This document shows, piece by piece, positions 41,658-48,865 of a stretch of 48,865 nucleotides of DNA; within the stretch, counting starts at the first letter, position 1, and the number at the start of each line of letters is the position of its first letter. Below the pieces are notes generated by a model that searched no databases, was not told the origin of the DNA, and saw nothing but the letters and a program-made list of their open reading frames with translations. The stretch comes from Planctomycetota bacterium (GTDB taxonomy: Bacteria > Planctomycetota > Phycisphaerae > WQYP01), in assembly GCA_021798635.1 (NCBI GenBank), contig JAJZGH010000002.1, forward strand, positions 1-48,865, read 5' to 3'. The position numbers were made by a program, and so were the translations under genes.

Positions 41658-44600
41658 CTACAAGCCTAACGTCGTCCCGAGGGCCGCGAACCACCCCACA
41701 ACAGGTTGAACAATCGATACCGTAGCGGCCTCTATACTATCGGCAAAGCCCGCCGCGTAATTTCCGTTATTGTCCTGTTTGAATGCCTGATTTTGGAGGT
41801 TGCTGGCCAGTCCGCCGGGAAGATTAGATTCCGCCCCGCCAACAATTCCCGCACCCGCAACAACAAGGCCGACACCGGGGGCTATCGTTCCAGCCAATTC
41901 ACCCCCGGCATGTATTAACGCTGCCTCTCCCTCGTGATTGAGTAACTGAAGGTAGACCTGATCGCCGCCGCCCAGCGAATAGGTGCCAGAGGAAGTCCCG
42001 CTTGGCGATACTGTGTAATTCTGCCCAACGCCACCCGGGTAGGCTGATTGGGAACTGCCCATGGTCTCGTCGTAGGGGTACGGGCCGCTTGCATCGCCGC
42101 CAAGGTTATCCAGCGGAAGCGCTGTGGCGGCGATGCTTGGCGCGAAATCGGACGGTTGAAAGGTGGGGGAACCACTCGGGCCTCCGCTGTCTCCGGCTGG
42201 CACCGCGCCACCAGCCGAACCTCCGCTGCCCGATCCTCCCACAAACCCGCCCCATGCGGTTGCCGGGCCGGAATAACCTGTATCGCCGGAATTGAATACC
42301 AACACGGCCACAGGGTCGCCGCTGATAAAATTCGCCGTTCCTCCGGCCGCACTGTTGCTGCCGGTAATGTGAATTTGGTCGGCCTGCCAACCGCCGGGAA
42401 CCGCGCCGACGGCGGACCCGACTGCAACGGTAGACCGTGGGCTAAGCAGCAGGTTTCCCGTCGAGGTAGGGTTCTCCTGCCCCAAGTCAATTGCGGAAAG
42501 GTAAGACATTTTTTGGCCGCCAAAGGGGTTCGGTGCCGCGCCAAAGTTCGCGCCGGCGATATTGATGGCGTAGTTGCCGCCCGAGAGAGAGACGCTCGCA
42601 GCCGATATCTGTGGGTTGTCCACCGGAGGCGGAGTAAAGTTGCCCCCCCAAATTGCGACGACGCCCTTTGAAACACTATAGAATTCGGCCAAGGCCGCAT
42701 CTCCCGCCCGGCCGGACACGCCTGAAATCACAACCGAATTGTTGGACCAGGAGACGAGTCTCGCTTGCCCAGAGGGAGGTATCAGGCCGGCGGCCTCGTA
42801 AGCGAGTTCCTGCTGGATATCCCCTACGGTGATCACTCCGGCCAGCTTCCCAGCTTGGTTGGCCGGTGAGCTGCCGAACCCACTGCCGAGGACCGTAGCG
42901 GTAAAGTAGCCGCCGTTTCCGCCGACGAAGTCGACGTTGGTAATGTTCGGCGATGATGCGGCGATAAATCCCCCGCCGGATCCCGCCGCCGCTGGCTCGA
43001 CGTTAACCGTCCAATTGCCGGAATTGTCGCCGAAATTGTTATCGTTAACGCTCAGGTAGAGATGCCCGGCGGCGGCCGCAGTGATCGTCGTGCCCGCTCC
43101 GATCTCAAATGGTGTACCGTTCTGGCCAATGCGGCCAACCAGCGACCACGGCACAAGCCCGGGCGCTGCAAATTTTCCGCCGCCCAAATTGGCCGTGGAC
43201 AAACCAGGATCGCCCGCCGGTGCTTCATAATCCAGGCTGGCGTCAGACTGGGCACCGATATACACTTGGCCGCTGGCGGATATGGTAATGGTCTGACCGG
43301 ACTGGACTGCAATGCCGCTGCTATCCCATTCAGACGCACCGAGAAGGGTAAACTGTTGGGACGACGGGGGCGTGTATCCTCCGGAGCCGCCTCCACTACC
43401 GGTACCATTTCCGGGGACGGAGCCGGTGTAGCCGTAGGTCGGTATCACATCAAAGCTTGTGCTAGCCGACCCAACGCTGGACCCAACCACGTCGATTGCG
43501 GTTGCACCGGTTACAGTGAGGCTGCCGAGCGGCGTAACCGAGCCAACCGCGCCGCCAAAATACACTACACCGCCGGTGGCGATTGCCACCGATCCGCTTC
43601 TCCCTGGATAACTGCTCAAACCAAGGAGGAACGCAATGTCGCCACCATGATCGTCGGCGAAGCGGCAGCTATTGGACACAAACACCGGGTCGTAATAGTA
43701 CTGTCCCCCCGAGGAGGTGATGGATCCCGCATCCAGTTCCGCCAAACCGAAGATTGCAACCCGCCCGCCGCCCCGCCCGCTCGTATTGATCGTCGCGTTC
43801 ACGGTAGCGGGATAGCCCTGGCCCGATCGGGACCCGATTACGTCAACCGTTAAGTCCCCACCATCCGTGCTAATCGGGCCGTTGATTAGCACGCCACTGC
43901 CGCTCAGATTTGCCAACCCACCGCTCGCGTCGAAAGACACGTTCAGTGGTCCGCCCTGTGTGGCAATCGTTCCTTCAATATCGATTCCCCCTGCCGCCGA
44001 GAGCGTGAGGTTGCCCGGCGAAGTGATCGCGGCCCCGGAGGCCAGCGTGATGTCACCATTCCCTGTGCCACCCGCGCCCGTATTGACCGTGACCGTGGTT
44101 CCAGAGGAAAGAACGCTGTTGATTTCGCCGTCGGTTATGCTCGCCCCTGATGCGTTGGCACCAAAGGTTGCCGATCCGTAGGAGCCGCTAGCCATGGACA
44201 GGCCGCTGTAGCTTGCCGACCCGTGGGTGATAACAACGTTGTAGGGATCCATCAGCCATTCTCCGGCTGTTCCACCGCTGGCACCGGCTGCCGTGATCGT
44301 CGCGCCGGGATTGATCTGTAAATTCGCCCCGCTGGTGTCAATCAGGCCGCCGTTGCCACTGTTGGTGGCGCTCGCGTTGAGCGTGGAATTGGCGCTGATG
44401 AAATCATAATTTGCCGCGTCGACATAACCGGTGGCCGAATGAGCGTCGGGCTTCACGCCGATGAGAATTTTTCCGCCGCCATTGGCACCGGAGGCATCGA
44501 TCGTCGCGCCGGAATAAGTGAAGTCGCCGTCGGCTTTTTGATTGACACCGATGCCGATCTGGCCGGCGTTGATGGCGATGGCGCCGCCGGTGGTCCCACT

Positions 44601-45584
44601 AACCGGCAAGACGCCGGTTCCACTTTGACCAACTGGCCCCTGATTGGACGCGTCCAACTTTCCGGAAACCAATACGGTCGTATCCTTTCCGCCCTTCACG
44701 GTGATATTTCCGGCCGTGATCGTTCCGGAGTGGCGTGCCGCAATCGAATAAATATCACCGGCCGTGAGGCTGACAGAACCGCCATCGGCATTAATGGTTC
44801 CGGTATTGGAAACACCAATCCCTGATTTCTGCGCCGCCGCTGGGGTCGGGGTATCTTTGATTTGCACGTACACGCTGCCATCCTGCCGGCCCACATATAC
44901 ATCCTTCCCTGCCTCCAGTGCTACCATCCCCTTGGGGGCCAGAATCGTGCCTTCATTGCCGACCTGTTGACCAATGAGGTTCACGGCCGAGGCTCGAATT
45001 ACTCCCTGATTATCCACCAAGCCGTTACCGCCGGTGAATTGGTTGACGCCGGAAAGGAAATTTTGATTGGTAATATGGCTGGCGGCGGCGTAAAGCTGCC
45101 CGACATTCACCACCGCATCCGCCCCGAACATGACACCCGCCGGGTTCACCAGATACACAACGCCGTTGCCAAATAAATTGCCATCAATCTGCGACGGCAC
45201 CGCACTGTTGATGCGGTTCAATACGGTTGCAGATGCGCCGGGCTGAACAAACCGCACCGTATCGCCATTGGGAATGTTGAAACGCGAATAGTCGATAATC
45301 GTCTGATTGGCGGCGGTAATGGTTGTCAGCGGGCCGTGTGTGGCAAAAGTGGCCGCTCCATGCTCAATGGCCGTGGGAACAATCGGCGCGGCAGCCCGAA
45401 TCGATGCTCCCACCGCCAACGCGGCCGCGAGAGCCACAGCGGTCGAGATGTTGCGCCGCATGGACCTTCGGCTGCCACGGGCGGCAGGTTCACCCGGCTT
45501 ATTCAAGGATGCAAGCGGGCCCCATTGCCCAATAGGTTGATTCGCACCGCGGACGAAGAATTGGTTGCGACGTTGTATTTTCAT
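41658..45584 (-). CDS. Two-partner secretion exoprotein (TpsA/FhaB type) with LecA-like domain
   Basis: 1308 aa. A long signal region (1-65) with a basic N-terminus precedes a hydrophobic core. The TPS domain (about 68-310) has the hallmarks NRINSAVPSQIDGNLFGNG and NPAGVMFG (residues 147-154), the family's NPxG-type motif. Repetitive Gly/Ala/Ser-rich beta-helix follows to ~740. Residues about 745-862 resemble the galactose-binding lectin LecA (PA-IL): QTITISASGQVYIGAQS, VGRIGQNGTPFEIGAGTT and the calcium-loop-like VNDNNFGDNSGNW (D848, D853, N854). Two IPT/TIG-like repeats (about 877-970 and 990-1100) come next. AAGGAG lies eight bases before the start. The TpsB gene lies 23 bp upstream and should export it. 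Confidence 0.88.
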   Translation of the reverse strand: MKIQRRNQFFVRGANQPIGQWGPLASLNKPGEPAARGSRRSMRRNISTAVALAAALAVGASIRAAAPIVPTAIEHGAATFATHGPLTTITAANQTIIDYSRFNIPNGDTVRFVQPGASATVLNRINSAVPSQIDGNLFGNGVVYLVNPAGVMFGADAVVNVGQLYAAASHITNQNFLSGVNQFTGGNGLVDNQGVIRASAVNLIGQQVGNEGTILAPKGMVALEAGKDVYVGRQDGSVYVQIKDTPTPAAAQKSGIGVSNTGTINADGGSVSLTAGDIYSIAARHSGTITAGNITVKGGKDTTVLVSGKLDASNQGPVGQSGTGVLPVSGTTGGAIAINAGQIGIGVNQKADGDFTYSGATIDASGANGGGKILIGVKPDAHSATGYVDAANYDFISANSTLNASATNSGNGGLIDTSGANLQINPGATITAAGASGGTAGEWLMDPYNVVITHGSASYSGLSMASGSYGSATFGANASGASITDGEINSVLSSGTTVTVNTGAGGTGNGDITLASGAAITSPGNLTLSAAGGIDIEGTIATQGGPLNVSFDASGGLANLSGSGVLINGPISTDGGDLTVDVIGSRSGQGYPATVNATINTSGRGGGRVAIFGLAELDAGSITSSGGQYYYDPVFVSNSCRFADDHGGDIAFLLGLSSYPGRSGSVAIATGGVVYFGGAVGSVTPLGSLTVTGATAIDVVGSSVGSASTSFDVIPTYGYTGSVPGNGTGSGGGSGGYTPPSSQQFTLLGASEWDSSGIAVQSGQTITISASGQVYIGAQSDASLDYEAPAGDPGLSTANLGGGKFAAPGLVPWSLVGRIGQNGTPFEIGAGTTITAAAAGHLYLSVNDNNFGDNSGNWTVNVEPAAAGSGGGFIAASSPNITNVDFVGGNGGYFTATVLGSGFGSSPANQAGKLAGVITVGDIQQELAYEAAGLIPPSGQARLVSWSNNSVVISGVSGRAGDAALAEFYSVSKGVVAIWGGNFTPPPVDNPQISAASVSLSGGNYAINIAGANFGAAPNPFGGQKMSYLSAIDLGQENPTSTGNLLLSPRSTVAVGSAVGAVPGGWQADQIHITGSNSAAGGTANFISGDPVAVLVFNSGDTGYSGPATAWGGFVGGSGSGGSAGGAVPAGDSGGPSGSPTFQPSDFAPSIAATALPLDNLGGDASGPYPYDETMGSSQSAYPGGVGQNYTVSPSGTSSGTYSLGGGDQVYLQLLNHEGEAALIHAGGELAGTIAPGVGLVVAGAGIVGGAESNLPGGLASNLQNQAFKQDNNGNYAAGFADSIEAATVSIVQPVVGWFAALGTTLGL

Positions 45585-45607
45585 GGCTTTGACTCCTTAT
45601 TTTCCGA

Positions 45608-47647
45608 TCAATAGCTGAATGTAAAAACAAAGTTAAATTGGCTTGACCCGGCGGTTACACGATTGCCGTCGGCCACTGTGCCGACGCTGTTTAATGCGAT
45701 TCCCCAGTCCACCTGGAGGCTGATGTTACGCTTCAAGTCCAATTCCGCACCGACGCCGGTGCCAACCAGAATCGGGTTCTGTTCATAGGAAAGCCGCTGG
45801 CTGTTTATTACTTCTCCGACATCCAGAAATGATTTAAGGATCAAATCCCAATCCGGATTTCCATAGGGCTGCTGCGGAGCGAAGCGGAATGGTGAACCAA
45901 ATACCATCGGCGGTTTCGGGTTCACCGGAAACAGTCGCGGAATGTGAAGGCGATATTCCAGCGTTTCAATACCCACGGAATCACCGGCTGTGGCCGCCTC
46001 GGGATAGCCGCGCACCGTGTACAAGCCGCCCGCGATGGCTTCACTTTCCGGAATCAGCCGTTGATTAAATGCCCCCTGCCCCTGTGCGGAAATTACAATC
46101 TGATTGGCCAACGTGCTTTTCCCGGCGGCGTAAGCGGACGGATCAAGCAGCGGTTCAAGGTAAAAGGCGTCGGAAACATCTCCCTGAAAAATCGTTGGAT
46201 CGCGTTCAACATTGGGGCGACCAAGGTCCTCAAGCGTAACTTCGGAATCGGACGTTCGACTGACCAGAACCGTGGCGTCGGCGGTGAATTGATTGGTGGG
46301 GGTGTAACGCTCGGCGTGAAGGCCGATATAGGGCTGAATGAAATCGCCGGTACTGGTGATGCCCAGCAGCGTATTATCCACAAAAATATGTTGGTATTTC
46401 AAGCCTGCAATCCCATCAATAAACAACCGGCGGTGCTGAAACAGGTTGAGTATAAATTCGCCGCCAATATTGCTTTGATCCCCGTTAAACGAGTTGCCGG
46501 GAAAGCCGACATCCGCAGATGAAAAACTGTCATACCCGCCATAGACACGAAAGCGCAGCCGGTCCGGATTCATTATCGGGATGGAGTAAGATGCGTTAAC
46601 GTCATTTTCCCTGGTGAAGCCCGCTGTGGAATAATTGATGCTCAAAATATCGTCATTGCCGGTCAATTCCGTATCAGTAAAGCCGTATGTTTCCCGCCAG
46701 ATGTTGGTTTGCGGTGTACCGGTATTGGCAAGCTGAAAATAGGCCGTCCACGGATTGCTTTGATGCACCAGATACTTAAGCGCAACCTCGTCCGGAACCG
46801 CGGATGGCGAAATGGCCGCGGAAACCTGCCGACCCGGTTGACGGTCAAGAGCATCTATATAATTGTCCAAAGCACGACGATTCAGCAGTGATTCGGAGGA
46901 TGCGGTTGCTGGAGCGGAGGCCGGCTGCAAGGGTGAATCGGCCTGAATCCACGAAAGTTCGGGATTGTTTACAGCCGTTTTCTGCCCTGTGAATCGCCCG
47001 CCCTCAGCAATAGTTTGTACCGCACTGACGGCGGTGGTATGGATAATCAGATCCAACCCGGTGTCGCCGGATTGCCGGATGCTGCGATTATCGCGAAATT
47101 GTTTGGGTGAAACTGTGATCCAAACACCGGCGATACCCCGATGGTTGAGAAACGCCACAAGTTGCTGTTCGATGGCATTGATCGCGCTGGCATGAATTTG
47201 CTTTGTTCCTCCGGCATTAAGCCGCTCAATATCGGTGACCACCAACGGCACGCCGGGGCGTGTGATTCGTTTTGCACTGCCAAGCATTGCCCATGGTGTG
47301 GCGTAACCGGATGGCAACTTCGCCAGCTTGATCGGGGCATTCAGCAGCAGGGCCGGCGGCGGCTGACCCGGGATATGAGAAGCGTAATTTGGCCGGATGA
47401 CACCGACGGGTATAGCCCACCCATCATCCACCGCGGGGACTATAGCCGTTCGTGTTGCCGCAACGTGTTGGCCACGCATCCGCTCAGGCGATTGCAGTGG
47501 TGCCGCGACCCCGCCTGACAATATACCTACCACGTCGTCGGCCGAGGCTCCAGATGTTGCATACAGGCAGCATCCTCCGGCAATTGCCGCTGCCGCAAGC
47601 AGTGCAAGCCGTGGGGCCAAAGGACGGATATCGCCAATCTGGTACAT
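45608..47647 (-). CDS. Two-partner secretion outer-membrane translocator (TpsB/FhaC/ShlB type)
   Basis: 679 aa with an N-terminal signal peptide ending about ASA-DD (residue 36). A Pro-rich linker and a POTRA-like region lie about 125-215 (VWITVSPKQFRD ... LDLIIHTTAVSAVQ). The rest alternates polar and hydrophobic residues, as in a 16-strand beta-barrel, and ends in FNFVFTFSY, the terminal aromatic signal for outer-membrane insertion. GLYTVRGYPEA near residue 545 is the VRGY motif of the L6 loop that defines the Omp85/TpsB family. It is the first gene of the pair; AGGG lies about eight bases before ATG 47647. Confidence 0.9.
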   Translation of the reverse strand: MYQIGDIRPLAPRLALLAAAAIAGGCCLYATSGASADDVVGILSGGVAAPLQSPERMRGQHVAATRTAIVPAVDDGWAIPVGVIRPNYASHIPGQPPPALLLNAPIKLAKLPSGYATPWAMLGSAKRITRPGVPLVVTDIERLNAGGTKQIHASAINAIEQQLVAFLNHRGIAGVWITVSPKQFRDNRSIRQSGDTGLDLIIHTTAVSAVQTIAEGGRFTGQKTAVNNPELSWIQADSPLQPASAPATASSESLLNRRALDNYIDALDRQPGRQVSAAISPSAVPDEVALKYLVHQSNPWTAYFQLANTGTPQTNIWRETYGFTDTELTGNDDILSINYSTAGFTRENDVNASYSIPIMNPDRLRFRVYGGYDSFSSADVGFPGNSFNGDQSNIGGEFILNLFQHRRLFIDGIAGLKYQHIFVDNTLLGITSTGDFIQPYIGLHAERYTPTNQFTADATVLVSRTSDSEVTLEDLGRPNVERDPTIFQGDVSDAFYLEPLLDPSAYAAGKSTLANQIVISAQGQGAFNQRLIPESEAIAGGLYTVRGYPEAATAGDSVGIETLEYRLHIPRLFPVNPKPPMVFGSPFRFAPQQPYGNPDWDLILKSFLDVGEVINSQRLSYEQNPILVGTGVGAELDLKRNISLQVDWGIALNSVGTVADGNRVTAGSSQFNFVFTFSY

Positions 47648-48049
47648 GTTGCAATCCCTTCGAGTTCAGTTCTGACTTGGCGCGCCGTTTAATGTTCAGT
47701 TGTCCCATGGCACGCCTGCATTGACTCCGTCACCGGAGCCTCACAACCTTGCTCTTCGCTCCCTCCAACATTACTACAGCAAGCGGTCCGGAAAGTTACA
47801 GTCCAAAACCCATGTGGCTCATTTTTCGCCGGTTCCGTTCCGGTCGCCGCTTTTACACAGAAAGCAGTTCCATCGGCACGGAATTAACCGCAACTCAAGA
47901 CTCCAAAACGATTCAAAGCCATCGGTCGATGAACCATCTTGTCCTCCGCAAAGCGACACCCTCGCACCCTCCGCAGCAGTAAATTTTCCAACAACTTTAA
48001 AGAATTATCTTCACTTAAACATCCATTGCAATGGGTTAAATGTCATCAA
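47648..48049. other. Intergenic region upstream of tpsB
   Basis: About 400 bp with no gene recognised. It should contain the promoter of the minus-strand secretion cluster, though no clear -35/-10 pair stands out. A perfect 12-bp palindrome CCATTGCAATGG lies at 48023-48034, close to the end of the LuxR-type gene, with a TCATC...GATGA inverted pair just beyond. Confidence 0.4.
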
Positions 48050-48367
48050 TTATGATGAATCGCTATTTTTTTGGACTGCACCGTCCCTTGCAATATTGAT
48101 CATGCGGATAATTAGCTCGGTGCGGTCGCGAACACCCACTTTGCCATAGATCCGATGTAAATGCGTGCGAACTGTGGATACTCGAAGTTTAAGTTCATAG
48201 GCGATCTTTTTATCACATGCCGCTCGCAACACCAACTCAGCAACCTTGGCCTGCTGGTCGGTGAGTTGCAACCGACTTCGCGCTCGCTCCCATTCCATAT
48301 CCGTCAGAGGAAATGGTAGAAGGGGGTCCTTTTCGTCGTTTACGCCAAGTTGATTCCCGTAACTCAT
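48050..48367 (-). CDS. Single-domain LuxR/FixJ-type DNA-binding regulator
   Basis: 105 aa with a C-terminal LuxR helix-turn-helix: LTDQQAKVAELVLRA, then KKIAYELKLRVSTVRTHLHR with the usual STVRTHLHRIYGKV recognition helix, and RTELI at the end. There is no receiver or ligand-binding domain, so its activity may be set by amount or by a partner. ATG 48367 is chosen for AGGA eight bases upstream; an earlier in-frame ATG at 48391 lacks support. It lies 402 bp before tpsB in the same direction, so control of that cluster is possible but not shown. Confidence 0.82.
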   Translation of the reverse strand: MSYGNQLGVNDEKDPLLPFPLTDMEWERARSRLQLTDQQAKVAELVLRAACDKKIAYELKLRVSTVRTHLHRIYGKVGVRDRTELIIRMINIARDGAVQKNSDSS

Positions 48368-48531
48368 GTGGCATATCCTGATTTGCTGCATCCATTTTCG
48401 TTCGGGCCAAATACTCTTGCCTGGCGGCCACTGGTGCCTGCCCGCATTTCTACAAGAATCGGTGCCGAAAGTTACAAAAATTGCGCGGGCGTCGATAGCT
48501 TCATACGTTGGGCAGGTGGATAACGACGTGG

Positions 48532-48865
48532 TTACGGAGCGGGACCGCGTATGGATTTTGAGTCGAAAATGGATACAAATGAGCGGTCCTGTGCCGTTTG
48601 ACCGGCCACGGCAATTCGTGTTCCATCGAGCAGTGCCGCACTAACGAGTCGGGCATCGGAAGGCAGGTCCGCACGCAGATTGAGAACATGACCCGAACGG
48701 GGCCAATATTCGATCAGGATGGCTGCCGGCCCGGCAAACCCTCCAATTAAAAATCGCCCGGCTCCTCCAACGATGGTATTGACCGACAGATACGGTGGAA
48801 ATGGCGGCGTGACTTGCCTGAACGTCCGCTGCGTCGGATCATACAATTCGAGCATTTGACGGGCG
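48532..48865 (-). CDS. Beta-propeller/kelch-like protein, C-terminal part
   Basis: Open at the right edge of the window, so the start is missing; 110 residues are visible. The pattern LELYDPTQRTFRQVTPPFPP, then GGAGRFLIGGF...AAILIEYWP, and then LVSAALLDGTRIAVAGQ follows the spacing of kelch-type propeller blades, each ending with a strand like I-E-Y or V-S-I-F-D. No enzyme motif is visible. Similar proteins are often extracellular. The frame stops 164 bp upstream of the LuxR-type gene. Confidence 0.5.
   Translation of the reverse strand, partial: ARQMLELYDPTQRTFRQVTPPFPPYLSVNTIVGGAGRFLIGGFAGPAAILIEYWPRSGHVLNLRADLPSDARLVSAALLDGTRIAVAGQTAQDRSFVSIFDSKSIRGPAP

Noticed and set aside
43062..43853. 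263-codon plus-strand frame opposite the TpsA gene
   Set aside because: It is antisense to a repetitive Gly/Ala-rich coding region, which creates long open frames by composition; no ribosome-binding site or domain.
1..48865. CRISPR arrays, restriction or other defence systems
   Set aside because: No regularly spaced repeats and no cas, restriction or toxin-antitoxin motifs were seen anywhere in the window.

Overview
The window reads as a piece of a Gram-negative-type chromosome, most likely from a planctomycete, perhaps an anaerobic or facultative member of the class Phycisphaerae. The hints are lipopolysaccharide genes (kdsC, kdsD and a huge LptC/OstA-like protein), GYF_2-domain membrane proteins, carboxypeptidase-regulatory-like domains, and a tyrosine recombinase whose frame continues antisense through a tRNA. 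The taxonomic assignment is inference: no rRNA or marker gene is present.

Layout. 1-2.6 kb: the end of a secreted carboxypeptidase-regulatory-like protein, endonuclease III (nth) and a metallophosphoesterase. 2.7-5.8 kb: a three-gene proton-translocating transhydrogenase (pntAA-pntAB-pntB). 5.9-22.0 kb, minus strand: a tight 14-gene unit read hypF-hypC-hypD-hypE-hoxE-hoxF-hoxU-hoxY-hoxH-hoxW-nifJ-DHOD-like-hypA-hypB. It encodes a group 3d-type NAD-linked [NiFe]-hydrogenase, its whole Hyp maturation set, its endopeptidase and a pyruvate:ferredoxin oxidoreductase. 22.6-25.8 kb: a membrane H+-pyrophosphatase (K+-independent signature) followed by a broken nickel transporter. 25.9-32.2 kb, minus strand: kdsD-kdsC-giant LptC/OstA-like gene-PhoD-like gene; the last has lost its metal-binding residues.

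32.3-36.0 kb: tRNA-Glu(CUC) and a decayed integrative element abutting it: a tyrosine recombinase whose frame runs back through the tRNA and into kdsD, an excisionase-like protein, a small divergent protein, about 1.4 kb without genes, and an ISL3-type transposase fragment. 36.0-47.7 kb, minus strand: a seven-gene surface/envelope cluster led by a two-partner secretion pair (TpsB translocator, 1308-aa TpsA exoprotein carrying a LecA-like lectin domain), then a secreted protein, a lipoprotein, a polytopic protein and two GYF_2 membrane proteins. 48.0-48.9 kb: a small LuxR-type regulator and the end of a propeller-like protein.

How it fits together. Pyruvate oxidation by PFOR gives reduced ferredoxin; the Hox complex can exchange electrons between H2, NAD(H) and possibly ferredoxin; the transhydrogenase and pyrophosphatase link NADPH, PPi and the proton gradient. 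So the first half looks like a redox and energy block of a fermentative or H2-cycling cell. The second half is envelope biology: LPS construction and secretion of a large adhesin-like protein. The most unusual items are the single-operon hydrogenase-PFOR module, the PhoD-like probable pseudoenzyme, the TpsA with a built-in lectin, the giant LptC/OstA-like protein, and a duplicated 5'-leader/signal-peptide cassette.
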